Shown piece after piece: positions 54,542 to 63,424 of a stretch of DNA of 64,000 nt. Origin of the DNA: Alphaproteobacteria bacterium (lineage in GTDB: Bacteria; Bacteroidota; Bacteroidia; Bacteroidales; FEN-979); the NCBI GenBank assembly GCA_009928665.1, contig SACF01000003.1, positions 94,747 to 158,746 of the forward strand, read 5' to 3'. Below the pieces are notes generated by a model. The model searched no databases. It had not been told where the DNA came from and was given only the letters and a program-made list of their open reading frames with translations. Positions within the stretch are counted from its first letter, which is position 1. Each line of letters opens with the position of its first letter. A program made the position numbers and the translations under genes.

Positions 54542-55348
54542 TTATTTCTTGTAAAAATTGGTCGATTCAAAGATCTTGTCGGCCGATTTGGCAATAAACC
54601 CACTGTATAATTTGCCATCCGATTCGGGATACCGTTTGGCGAATTCGTAATAACAGCCGGGAATTTCATAATCCCCTTCCAGAAATCTGAATTTCACCAT
54701 CCCGGCCTTGATGCTCGATTGCTCCAGCAACTCTTCCGGCGTTCCCTGAACCTCGCCGCCACCGTCGTTGATCAGAAATCCATGGTTTTTCAGAAATTCG
54801 TTGACCTTATGAATCGTGTCGTACTTTTTCAGTCGGTTCACACTGACCGTGAAATGGTTGGCGCAGAAACCATTTACGTACAACCAGCCTGCATATTCTG
54901 ATTCCTGTCGGAGTTTTTCATAGACACCGAAAGATGGAGCGCCTGACTGATTCCCGGAAAAGATCAGATCATCCGAATTAAGCGTGTCGGCGGGAATCGT
55001 GTTCACCCATTTTTTAACGGTTTCCTGTAAAAACGGACTGAATTCCTCAACTTTCAGCTCACTGATGAAAACCCGCGGGGCATCCGGATCAGCGGAATGT
55101 TCAAAGTGTTTGGCATATAGCTTCTTCGATTTAAAATGGTAATCTCCCTTGAATTCGTACCCGCTCGCAAGGAAAACCTTTGAAAGCCGATCGATTCCGA
55201 TCAGCGGGTGCCGGAACGTACGGAAAGCAATGTGATCGTTGATTACCGTTTCGCCTTCAGCAACAAAGAGATCGTATACCTTCTTCGTCGAAGGATTCTG
55301 GGTGGTATAGATATCCCAGAGTCGTTTAAAAATATCTTGATGGTACAT
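54542..55348 (-). CDS. DUF1338 2-oxoadipate dioxygenase/decarboxylase-like
   Basis: 268 residues. HIAFRTFRHPLIGI near residue 38, VFISELKVEEFSP near 91, NHFTVSVNRL and RFLEGDYEIPGCYYEFAKRYP match DUF1338/YdcJ/HglS, Fe(II) enzymes of the VOC fold that turn 2-oxoadipate into 2-hydroxyglutarate during lysine breakdown. His and Glu ligands appear present. No lysine-degradation gene is adjacent, though the oxidoreductase at 49171 could in principle act on a 2-hydroxyacid. Confidence 0.85.
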   Translation of the reverse strand: MYHQDIFKRLWDIYTTQNPSTKKVYDLFVAEGETVINDHIAFRTFRHPLIGIDRLSKVFLASGYEFKGDYHFKSKKLYAKHFEHSADPDAPRVFISELKVEEFSPFLQETVKKWVNTIPADTLNSDDLIFSGNQSGAPSFGVYEKLRQESEYAGWLYVNGFCANHFTVSVNRLKKYDTIHKVNEFLKNHGFLINDGGGEVQGTPEELLEQSSIKAGMVKFRFLEGDYEIPGCYYEFAKRYPESDGKLYSGFIAKSADKIFESTNFYKK

Positions 55349-55487
55349 ATAATTTCAGGTTAATTGTTTCAATTTGGTGAACTGTCAAAGTTTTAAAAAT
55401 TTCATCAAAAATAATGAAAATCATTTTGCCGGGAAATAGCGACAACCGTGCAGCAGGATACATTACCAATCATTCGCGGAATTTTCG

Positions 55488-55495
55488 TACCTTGG
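55488..55495 (+). promoter_or_regulatory. possible -7 element TACCTTGG
   Basis: TACCTTGG differs from TAnnTTTG at one position and lies 50 bp before the restriction-modification gene. Weak. Confidence 0.3.
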
Positions 55496-55545
55496 CTACA
55501 TGATTTCATTGCATTCCGCCCCGTATTCTTATTATTGATCCTGAA

Positions 55546-58500
55546 ATGATTTCGAATTATCTGAAAGCCATTTATGCCACCGCTTCGCAGGGCGATGCGC
55601 GGGAAGAGAGTTACTATCCCCATCTCGCCGATCTGCTGTATGCTTTTGCCGCGGATCAGAAAATCAGAGATTGTCATATAACCATCCTTCCAAAAAAAAC
55701 CGATGCCGGTAATCCCGATTTCAGAATCTGGGACGGGAAGGAGAACATCGTGGGGTATATCGAAGCCAAGAAGCCCGGTGAGAACCTTGATTTGATTGAA
55801 CGTACGGATCAACTGAAAAGGTACCTGAAGACGTTTCCGAATCTGATCCTGACCGATTTCTATGAATTCCGCCTTTACCGGAATGGTCAGCCGGTTGATC
55901 GTACCTTCATTGCCCGGAAAGCGTTGGCCAAAAGAGGAATACCACCGCCGGCCGAGAACGAGGAACAATTTCATTCAGTTCTTTCAAAGTTTTTTGCTTT
56001 CAGGCTGCCAAAAGTCACCACGGCCGGACAGTTGGCCTGTGAACTGGCACTACGTACGCGCTTTTTACGTGATGAGGTGATCAGTGTCGAATTGGAACAA
56101 CAGCAAAAGGGCAGGGGAGAACTGTACGGTTTTTACGAAACTTTTAAAAAATACCTGATCGCGAAACTTACAGAAAAGGAATTTGCCGACCTCTTTGCGC
56201 AGACCATAACCTACGGACTCTTTGCCGCCCGCACCCGGAGCGCCAATGGTTTTAACCGGAAACTGGCTTATGACCTGATTCCGAAAACGATCGGAATCTT
56301 GCGGAATGTTTTCCGGTTTGTTTCGCAGGGTGACCTGCCACCACACATGGAGGTGATGGTTGATGATATTGCCGAAGTGCTGAACGCGACCAATGTAAAT
56401 AACATCCTCCATCAGTATTATCGGGCCGGGAAGGGTGATGACCCGGTCGTTCATTTCTACGAGACTTTTCTGAGTGAATACGACCCGGCAACCCGCGAGA
56501 AGAGAGGGGTTTATTATACACCGGAACCGGTTGTACGGTACATCGTGCGCGGCGTCCACGAATTGCTGAAGTCGGCGTTTGGTCTTGGCGACGGACTGGC
56601 AAGCCGTGAAGTGACGCTCCTTGATCCGGCCGCGGGCACACTGACATTCCCGGCCGAGGCAATCAAACTGGCTGTTTCCGAGTTCACCGGCAAATATGGT
56701 GAGGGAGGCATCGATTCCTTGTTCAGGGAGCATCTGTTGCCAAATTTCTGTGCATTCGAATTGATGATGGCCCCGTATGCCATCGGACATATTAAAATGA
56801 GTTTCCTCCTTGATGAGCTGGGATACGCGATGTCGGACCAGGAACGGTTCAGGCTGTACCTCACCAATACCCTTGATATCGAGGATCTGGCGCAAACTCA
56901 CATTCCCGGGCTGGAAAGTCTCAGTAATGAAAGTCATGAAGCCGGAAGGATCAAAAAGGAAGAAAAAGTTCTTGTGATAATCGGAAACCCGCCGTATTCT
57001 GCTAATTCTGCAAATTATAACGATTGGACAGAAAAATTACTCAAGGAGGATATTGACGGTGCTCAAAGTTATTATAAAGTTGAAGGAGAATCGCTTCGGG
57101 AACAAAATCCAAAACTATTACAGGATGATTATGTTAAATTTATCCGTTTTGCACAATGGAAAATCCATAGAGCTGGGAAGGGAATTGTTGGAATGATAAC
57201 AAATCATGGATATTTAAACAATGTGACTTTTCCAGGTATGAGACAAAGTTTAATGAATACTTTCAATGAAATATATATTTTGGACTTGCATGGTGACATA
57301 CAGCAAAAAGGAAAAGCGCCAGATGGAAGTAAAGATGAGAACGTATTTGATATAACGAAGGGTACAGCTATCACATTATTTGTGAAAAAGCCTGATCACC
57401 ACGGTTGTACGGTTTATTACAAAGATATTTATGGTCTATGCAGAGAAAAATACGATTGGCTTGAAAGTAACAAGCTCAATATTGATGACTATGAACAATT
57501 AACCCCTGAGATCCCTTGGTATTTTTTTATCAAGCGAAATACCAAAACCATTGAGCATTATCTCAAGTGGACGAGTATCACAGATATTTTTCAGGTCTAT
57601 TCAACAGGGATAAAAACACATCGCGATTCTTTTGTGATAGCCTTTCATGCAAATGAAATTGCAAACAGGTTGTATGAAATCAAAGACATCAAATATCCAA
57701 AGGAATACCTAAAAGAGACCTACCACCTTAAAGAAACTAAGACTTTTGACCTCGACAAAGTAAGAAAAAAGATAGCTAAAGATTTTTCGCTTTTCGAAAG
57801 GATCACCAAGGTCGCCTACCGACCATTCGATAAACGATTTATCATATATTCTGATGATTTGATTGACAGACCAAGAAGGGACATTATGCAACATATGCAG
57901 GAAAGTAACCTTGCGTTAGTTTGTTCACGACAAACTCATGGTGAATTCAGGCATGCCCTCGTATCTGATACCATTATTGATTTTAATTTAACTGGTCAGG
58001 CAGGCAGTTTTGGGAGCGGATACATATTTCCACTCTATCAATGCAGTACCAAGGAGAAGAAAAAGAAACGTGGATTCCAGACCATGATGATGTTTGAACC
58101 GGAGGAGGAATACGGTGCGGAGGGTCGGAAACCCAATATCGCCCCCGTCGTGTTTGAAAAACTGAAGCAACACTACGGCCGGAAACCCACCCCGGAACAA
58201 ATTCTTTATTACTGCTACGCGGTGCTATACAGCAATCAGTATCGTACGAAGTACGCGGAGTTCCTGAAGATCGACTTTCCGCGTATTCCCTTCACAATCG
58301 AACATGACCTTTTCCAGCAAATTGCTGAACTAGGTAGAAACCTGACGGAACTGCATCTAATGAAAAGCCGGCAACTGAATAAACCGGCTGCCAGGTACCG
58401 GGGAAAGGGTGAGGATGTAATCGAAAAGGTGGTGTATGATCAGGAAAGAAAAATTGTATTTGTCAATGATTATAAGTATTTTGAAGGAATAACACCCGAA

Positions 58501-58686
58501 GTCTGGGATTATCACGTTGGTGGATATCAGGTAATGGAAAAATACCTGAAAGACCGCAAAGGACGTAGGATGGATGATCCTGCCACCTACTGCAAAATTG
58601 CCACGGCAATTCACGAAACCATCCAACTTCAGCAAAAAATTGATAATCTTTATCCGCACCTTGAAGCAAAAACCATTGAAATGTAG
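55546..58686 (+). CDS. type ISP/IIG-like restriction-modification enzyme
   Basis: 1046 residues combining cutting and modification. N-terminal PD-(D/E)xK nuclease at about 1-130 (NPDFRIWDG, then YIEAKKPGENL with E-x-K). N6-adenine methyltransferase: YYTPEPVVRYIV, motif I LLDPAAGTLTF near 360, motif IV NPPYSAN near 480. C-terminal half: target recognition and type-ISP C-terminal region (ALVCSRQTHGEF, RKPTPEQILYYCYAVLYS). LlaGI-type ISP enzymes also carry an SF2 helicase between nuclease and methyltransferase; none is seen, so it behaves more like a compact type IIG. About 56940-58070 is markedly more AT-rich than both flanks, suggesting an exchanged specificity cassette. Confidence 0.88.
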   Translation: MISNYLKAIYATASQGDAREESYYPHLADLLYAFAADQKIRDCHITILPKKTDAGNPDFRIWDGKENIVGYIEAKKPGENLDLIERTDQLKRYLKTFPNLILTDFYEFRLYRNGQPVDRTFIARKALAKRGIPPPAENEEQFHSVLSKFFAFRLPKVTTAGQLACELALRTRFLRDEVISVELEQQQKGRGELYGFYETFKKYLIAKLTEKEFADLFAQTITYGLFAARTRSANGFNRKLAYDLIPKTIGILRNVFRFVSQGDLPPHMEVMVDDIAEVLNATNVNNILHQYYRAGKGDDPVVHFYETFLSEYDPATREKRGVYYTPEPVVRYIVRGVHELLKSAFGLGDGLASREVTLLDPAAGTLTFPAEAIKLAVSEFTGKYGEGGIDSLFREHLLPNFCAFELMMAPYAIGHIKMSFLLDELGYAMSDQERFRLYLTNTLDIEDLAQTHIPGLESLSNESHEAGRIKKEEKVLVIIGNPPYSANSANYNDWTEKLLKEDIDGAQSYYKVEGESLREQNPKLLQDDYVKFIRFAQWKIHRAGKGIVGMITNHGYLNNVTFPGMRQSLMNTFNEIYILDLHGDIQQKGKAPDGSKDENVFDITKGTAITLFVKKPDHHGCTVYYKDIYGLCREKYDWLESNKLNIDDYEQLTPEIPWYFFIKRNTKTIEHYLKWTSITDIFQVYSTGIKTHRDSFVIAFHANEIANRLYEIKDIKYPKEYLKETYHLKETKTFDLDKVRKKIAKDFSLFERITKVAYRPFDKRFIIYSDDLIDRPRRDIMQHMQESNLALVCSRQTHGEFRHALVSDTIIDFNLTGQAGSFGSGYIFPLYQCSTKEKKKKRGFQTMMMFEPEEEYGAEGRKPNIAPVVFEKLKQHYGRKPTPEQILYYCYAVLYSNQYRTKYAEFLKIDFPRIPFTIEHDLFQQIAELGRNLTELHLMKSRQLNKPAARYRGKGEDVIEKVVYDQERKIVFVNDYKYFEGITPEVWDYHVGGYQVMEKYLKDRKGRRMDDPATYCKIATAIHETIQLQQKIDNLYPHLEAKTIEM

Positions 58687-58737
58687 TCTGTAAAACAGCA
58701 AACAGCGAATTCACACATCCATCAAATCAACCATTTC

Positions 58738-58830
58738 ATGAAATCAACAGCAAAAACAGTCGATGAATATATGTCCGAGGTTCAGGAGGATCGGAAAGAA
58801 GTCCTGGTGAAACTAAGGAAAACGATTTGA
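58738..58830 (+). pseudogene. truncated DUF1801 gene
   Basis: The ATG at 58738 opens a 30-codon frame (KSTAKTVDEYMSEVQEDRKE, then VLVKLRKTI) that matches the first helix of DUF1801/YdhG-like proteins, normally 110-140 residues. The frame then runs straight into the composite repeat, whose ATTTGAGG word gives the TGA stop. Nothing of the remaining domain is found before the DUF3788 gene. This is a gene cut at the edge of a repeat element. Confidence 0.8.
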
Positions 58831-58992
58831 GGATTTGAAGATTTGAGAATGTGCTAACGTGCTAATTGATTTACGATTGAAAATTTGAGGATTTGAATTT
58901 TGAGCTTTGAGCCTTGATCTTTGAAACTCTGAAACCCTGAAGCGCGAAACGCGAAACGCGAAACGCGAAACGCGAAACGCGAAACGCAAAAC
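58817..58992. repeat. composite short-tandem-repeat element with GCGAAAC array
   Basis: Plus-strand order: GGAAAACG, ATTTGAGGATTTGAAG words, GAATGTGCTAACGTGCTAA, GATTTACGATTGA, TTTGAGGATTTGAATTTTGAG, CTTTGAGCCTTGATC, CTCTGAAACCCTGAA, then seven perfect-phase heptamers GCGAAAC (58944-58992; last GCAAAAC). It ends 6 bp before the DUF3788 ATG. The heptamer array is the most regular in the window. Confidence 0.93.
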
Positions 58993-58998
58993 AACTGT

Positions 58999-59415
58999 AT
59001 GGATATAAGCATTTTTACCGACAAAAACAGGACACCTGACGAAGGGTCGTTGGCGGATGCCCTGAAGGAAACCTATCCGTATTGGGTGGAGATCGGTGAT
59101 TATGTTAAAAGCGTTTACCCTGCAGTCATTGCGGAGTGGAACTATCCCGGTCCAAAATATGGCTGGAGTTTCCGGATGAAGGATAAAAAAAGGGTCATCA
59201 TCTATCTATTACCAAGGGATAGCTATTTCAAGGTGGCTTTTGTCTTCGGGCAAAAAGTGTATGGGAAAATACTCGAAAGCAAGGTCCGTAACGAGATTAA
59301 AAACGAACTTTCTTCTGCCCGTGAGTATGCAGAAGGCAGGGGAATCCGGATCGAGGTCAGGGGACCGGAGATCCTTCCCGACATCAGGTTACTGATCGAT
59401 ATAAAAGTATCATGA
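58999..59415 (+). CDS. DUF3788 family protein
   Basis: 138 residues, cytoplasmic. EWNYPGPKYGWSFRMKDKKR, VIIYLLPRDSYFKVAFVFG and YAEGRGIRIEV are the DUF3788 signature. These small proteins often stand near DUF1801 or GyrI-like genes; function is unknown. Here the truncated DUF1801 gene lies directly upstream across the repeat, so the two were probably functional neighbours before the loss. Confidence 0.85.
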   Translation: MDISIFTDKNRTPDEGSLADALKETYPYWVEIGDYVKSVYPAVIAEWNYPGPKYGWSFRMKDKKRVIIYLLPRDSYFKVAFVFGQKVYGKILESKVRNEIKNELSSAREYAEGRGIRIEVRGPEILPDIRLLIDIKVS

Positions 59416-59446
59416 GTTTTATTCAGCTACCAATAATTATTGACAA

Positions 59447-61942
59447 ATGCAGCATCGAAAAGCCTTTTCAGGAATTGTGGGATTTTTAATTCTCATATTG
59501 GTTGCCGGTGTTTTTCCACTGGTTCTCAATGGACAAAAAATTCCGGTACGACAGCAGATATCGATCGACACCGGCTGGCGTTTTCACCTGGGGCACGCAG
59601 CCGATCCATCGAAGGATTTCAACTATTCAATTGCGAACATTTACGCAAAATCCGGGAAAGCGGAGGATTCTGCGATTGGACGAAAATTCGACGATTCAGA
59701 GTGGCGTAAGATAAATTTACCGCACGACTGGGCTGTGGAATTACCCTTTGTGAAATCCGATAACCCGGATGTTGTTTCCCACGGATTTAAACCTGTTGGA
59801 GGACTGTTTCCTGAAACCTCGATTGGCTGGTATCGTAAGTCGTTCGATCTTGCAGCTTCCGACTCGGGAAGGCGATTCTTTGTCAGATTCGACGGGGTTT
59901 TTCGCGATGCCAAATTCTGGTTAAACGGATTTTATCTCGGGACCAACGAAAGCGGTTATGTCGGGATTACCTGGGATATAACCGATTATGTCGATTTTCA
60001 CCATACCAATGTACTGGTTGTTCGCGTGGATGCTTCACAATATGAAGGATGGTTTTATGAAGGGGCGGGCATCTACCGTCATGCGTGGCTTGTTTCAACC
60101 GATAACCTCCACATTGCTGAAAACGGGATTTTTGTACAATCGGGTATTAAAGATGGAACCGGGTACATTCTGGTCGAAACGACTCTTAAAAACCAGTATC
60201 CCTTTCCCGATCAGCCTTTCTCACTGACGCCGCCCCCTGTCAACAGGTTTGACGGTACTTCGCCGGTGGAGATCAATGCCAAAATCCACGACCGGGATGG
60301 GAAAGTGGTCGCACTGACCAACCTGGGGCCCGAAGCGGTATCCCTTCAAGCCACGAAATTCATCCGCCGGCGTTTGCAGATTGAAAATCCCCGACTGTGG
60401 AGCCCCGACGATCCTTATCTTTACCGGCTTAGTGTGACGGTCAAATCCGGCTTCGGACCGGTTGACAGCATGACCATCCGGTTTGGCATCAGAGATATCC
60501 GTGTTGATGCGGATTCCGGTTTTTTTCTCAACGGAAAAAACATGAAGTTATTCGGGGTGAATTGTCACCAGGACCATGCCGGGGTCGGCGCGGCGCTTCC
60601 CGATTACCTCCAGTATTACAGAATAGGATTGTTAAAAAAGATGGGGGTGAACGCCTATCGCACAAGTCATAACGCGCCTGCCCCTGAGCTGCTGGATGCC
60701 TGTGACAGCCTGGGAATGTTGGTTCTTGATGAACAAAGGTTGTTGAACAGCAGTCCTGAGTACATCGACCAGTTCAAACGGTTACTCCTTCGCGACCGAA
60801 ACCACCCGTCGGTCTTTATGTGGTCGATCGGCAATGAAGAAGGATACCTGCAAACCAACAGCTTTGGCAAACGGATTGCGCAAACATTTATTCAGCTTCA
60901 GCAGCAGATCGATCCGACCCGTACCTGCACTTACGCGGCCGACCTTCCAAACTGGTTCCCCGGTATCAATGAGGTAATCCCCGTACGAAGCTTTAATTAC
61001 AGGCAATTTGCCGTGGCCGATTACCATAAAAGCCATCCTGATCAACCGATCGTTGGAACTGAGATGGGAAGTACCGTCACCACCCGGGGTATCCTCGAAA
61101 AGGATACGGTACGGTGTTATCTTCCCGACCAGGATATTACCGCCCCATGGTGGGCCAGTACTGCTGAAGAATGGTGGACGTTATGCGCTGCCCAACCCTG
61201 GTGGATGGGGGGATTCATATGGACAGGCCTCGATTACCGGGGTGAACCCACACCGTATAGTTGGCCCAACATCAACTCACATTTCGGGGTGATGGATATG
61301 TGCGGATTTCCGAAGAATATTTATTACTACTACCAATCATGGTGGTCAGGTAAAGATGTTCTCCACATCTCTCCGCATTGGAACCACGAAGGGAAGGAAG
61401 GAGACACCGTAAAGGTTTGGGTCAACAGCAATGCCGATGATGTGGAACTTCTCCTGAACGGAAAGAGCCTGGGAACTAAGAGAATGCCTCGGAACAGCCA
61501 CCTGACCTGGGAAGTGCCCTATGAAAAAGGGAAGCTGGAGGCGGTAGCGCTGAAAAACGGCAGAAAACTGACCGCAACCGTTGAAACAACCGCCGATCCG
61601 GTGGAAATCGTTCTTGAACCAAGCAAACCATTTATGATGCGTGATGGCCGGGATGCCATGGTCGTGAATGTTACCGTGACCGACCGGAAGGGGCGTGAAG
61701 TGCCCGATGCCGCTAACCTGATCCGGTTTTCACTTACCGGCGATGCGAAGATCATCGGGGTTGGTAACGGGGATCCATCCAGCCATGAACCCGATCAATG
61801 TGAAGATGGGCACTGGCAACGCAAACTGTTCAATGGGAAGTGTCAGGTTATTTTGCAAGCCGGGTACAAGGCGGGTACAGTCAGATTCACAGCCTCATCC
61901 GATGGCCTCCGGCCTGCCACTACGATCATTGATATGAGATAA
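59447..61942 (+). CDS. glycoside hydrolase family 2 beta-galactosidase-like
   Basis: 831 residues, exported (hydrophobic 8-30, LILILVAGVFPLVLNGQ). GH2 sugar-binding domain (WRKINLPHDWAVELPF, GWYRKSFDL), immunoglobulin-like domain, TIM barrel with RTSHNAPAPELLDACDSLGMLVLDE, acid/base Glu in SIGNEEG (about 464) and nucleophile Glu in IVGTEMGS (about 539), then C-terminal DUF4982 and Ig-like domains (WNHEGKEGDTVKVWVNSNADDVELLLNG). It removes a terminal beta-linked sugar from plant or host polysaccharide. No SusCD pair is next to it. The stop is followed by a composite repeat. Confidence 0.93.
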   Translation: MQHRKAFSGIVGFLILILVAGVFPLVLNGQKIPVRQQISIDTGWRFHLGHAADPSKDFNYSIANIYAKSGKAEDSAIGRKFDDSEWRKINLPHDWAVELPFVKSDNPDVVSHGFKPVGGLFPETSIGWYRKSFDLAASDSGRRFFVRFDGVFRDAKFWLNGFYLGTNESGYVGITWDITDYVDFHHTNVLVVRVDASQYEGWFYEGAGIYRHAWLVSTDNLHIAENGIFVQSGIKDGTGYILVETTLKNQYPFPDQPFSLTPPPVNRFDGTSPVEINAKIHDRDGKVVALTNLGPEAVSLQATKFIRRRLQIENPRLWSPDDPYLYRLSVTVKSGFGPVDSMTIRFGIRDIRVDADSGFFLNGKNMKLFGVNCHQDHAGVGAALPDYLQYYRIGLLKKMGVNAYRTSHNAPAPELLDACDSLGMLVLDEQRLLNSSPEYIDQFKRLLLRDRNHPSVFMWSIGNEEGYLQTNSFGKRIAQTFIQLQQQIDPTRTCTYAADLPNWFPGINEVIPVRSFNYRQFAVADYHKSHPDQPIVGTEMGSTVTTRGILEKDTVRCYLPDQDITAPWWASTAEEWWTLCAAQPWWMGGFIWTGLDYRGEPTPYSWPNINSHFGVMDMCGFPKNIYYYYQSWWSGKDVLHISPHWNHEGKEGDTVKVWVNSNADDVELLLNGKSLGTKRMPRNSHLTWEVPYEKGKLEAVALKNGRKLTATVETTADPVEIVLEPSKPFMMRDGRDAMVVNVTVTDRKGREVPDAANLIRFSLTGDAKIIGVGNGDPSSHEPDQCEDGHWQRKLFNGKCQVILQAGYKAGTVRFTASSDGLRPATTIIDMR

Positions 61943-61946
61943 CCCT

Positions 61947-62127
61947 AATAAAAGAGGCAATAGGCATTAGGCAATAGGCAATAGGGGAAAAAACAATAGT
62001 TAAGAATTTTCACATTCTCACATTCTCAAATCCTCAAATTCTCAAATTCTCAAATCGTTTTCCATTTTCCGTTTTCCATTTTCAATTATCCATTTTCAAT
62101 TATCCATTGTCCATTGTCAATTGAAAT
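61947..62127. repeat. large composite short-tandem-repeat element, inverted copy
   Basis: Fills the gap between the convergent GH2 and SRPBCC genes. Minus-strand order: ACAATGGACAATGG, ATAATTGAAAATGG, GGAAAACGGAAAATGG, ATTTGAGAATTTGAG words, GAATGTGAGAATGTG, AAAATTCTTAACTATTG, TTTTTTCCCCTATTGCC, TAATGCCTATTGCC. Over the TTATTG-TTTTTTCCCCTATTGCC part it differs from 48409-48672 by only a few bases. Confidence 0.92.
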
Positions 62128-62131
62128 TTGC

Positions 62132-62509
62132 TCATTTATAAAAGGCCATCAGTGGCTGGAAGAAATATTTGGTCCAACCGGTCGAAATGCTCTCGTATTC
62201 TGTATCGGGGATGTTGGTGTGGCTCAGTTCGACGGATGTGTTCCCACCTTCGGGATGCAGCAGGATGGTGACGATCGAGGGAGGTTCGACATTACCGAAA
62301 TACCACTGCTGCACGATCTTTTTCCCGGGTTCAAATGACAGATTCCGGCCATTGATACTTCCATCAAAGAGCGAAAAATCCGATCCGGGTTCTTCTGTCA
62401 TCTCAGCTGGTTCACCGGTCCACAGTTCCAATGTAACCGGGTTTGTCAATGCCGTATACACCATGTCGGGCGAAGCGGGTATGTGATAATATTTCTTAAA
62501 ATCTTTCAT
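62132..62509 (-). CDS. SRPBCC/AHSA1-like domain protein
   Basis: 125 residues. IPASPDMVYTALTNPVTLELWTG, GRNLSFEPGKKIVQQWYFG, VELSHTNIPDTEYESISTGWTKYFFQPL match the activator-of-Hsp90/START-like SRPBCC fold with a ligand cavity. Cytoplasmic, role unknown. Its stop codon is five bases from the composite repeat. Confidence 0.88.
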   Translation of the reverse strand: MKDFKKYYHIPASPDMVYTALTNPVTLELWTGEPAEMTEEPGSDFSLFDGSINGRNLSFEPGKKIVQQWYFGNVEPPSIVTILLHPEGGNTSVELSHTNIPDTEYESISTGWTKYFFQPLMAFYK

Positions 62510-62925
62510 TTATAAATCATTAAGTTTTATTGGTTACATGGATTTTTCAGGGGTTTTATTCGTGAGACTCGAATTTATATAACGATGCGTAAAAAAAAAT
62601 TAGTCGATCAATTCCGCTCAATTCAGAGGGTATAATATCCCGCTACACTGCTGCAGAATTGAGGTCCAGGGCTCGCCATGGAATTCATACCCGTGATTTA
62701 TACTGCGTTTATACCGTGAAGAATATCATTTTCTTGTTTGCAACATTGTTCCGGTTCTGTATTTCAGCAGGACGGGCCCGGGTTGACATGGATATTTTCT
62801 CAGTTTAGGATCGGAAACCGGACGCTAAAGATACAAAAAAACATACTTTTATTAAATTTGCAATACGGTCAGGGATGGGTTGGCTTTGTATACGCCATTC
62901 ATCCTGAATAAAAAAATGGTATCAT
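62510..62925. other. 416-bp divergent intergenic region
   Basis: No gene, RNA gene or repeat module recognised. It holds a -7 element at 62853 for the acetyltransferase gene. The middle (about 62640-62800) has higher G+C than the edges and could be a decayed gene, but I cannot identify it. Confidence 0.5.
62853..62860 (+). promoter_or_regulatory. -7 element TAAATTTG, GNAT gene
   Basis: TAAATTTGC fits TAnnTTTG, 65 bp before the ATG at 62926. Confidence 0.45.
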
Positions 62926-63423
62926 ATGGAATTTAAGCTGCGCCCGTGGGAATCCGGTGATCTCGAAAATCTGGTCAGGTATGCTAACAACTTCAACATT
63001 GCAAAGAACCTGACGGATAAGTTTCCCCATCCCTATACATTGGACGACGGAAAAGCTTTTCTTGCCATGGCTTCGGAATTCGACCCGCCCAGGATCCTGG
63101 CAATCGTGGTGGATGAAGGTGCGATCGGATCGATCGGGGTATTTCCGCAAACCGACGTGCACCGTTACAATGCAGAGATGGGGTATTGGCTTGCCGAACC
63201 ATACTGGGGCCGGGGAATCATTACCCGTGCTATCGCCCGGATGGTCGATTATGGGTTTAAAACCTGGGAGATCAACCGGATTTTTGCACGGCCATATGGA
63301 ACCAATCTCGCATCACAGCGGGTTCTTGAAAAGAACGGTTTTAAAAGGGAGGCGCTGTTCGAAAAGGCTCTTGTGAAGAACGGTGTCCTGCTCGATGAAT
63401 TGATTTACGCTATCAGAAGGTGA
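62926..63423 (+). CDS. GNAT family N-acetyltransferase (RimJ/RimL-type)
   Basis: 165 residues. [18 protein letters not shown] at the start, [29 protein letters not shown] as acetyl-CoA-binding core, [22 protein letters not shown] at the end. The RimJ/RimL-like group acetylates protein N-termini or small amines; the substrate is open. The J-domain gene begins 1 bp after its stop, so the two are probably co-transcribed. Confidence 0.9.
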   Translation: MEFKLRPWESGDLENLVRYANNFNIAKNLTDKFPHPYTLDDGKAFLAMASEFDPPRILAIVVDEGAIGSIGVFPQTDVHRYNAEMGYWLAEPYWGRGIITRAIARMVDYGFKTWEINRIFARPYGTNLASQRVLEKNGFKREALFEKALVKNGVLLDELIYAIRR

Positions 63424-63424
63424 T

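Noticed and set aside
56065..56937. 290-codon minus-strand frame inside the restriction-modification gene
   Set aside because: Opposes conserved nuclease and methyltransferase motifs; no independent evidence.
62640..62800. Possible RNA gene or decayed gene before the acetyltransferase
   Set aside because: No tRNA cloverleaf, no conserved frame and no recognisable motif could be made out.
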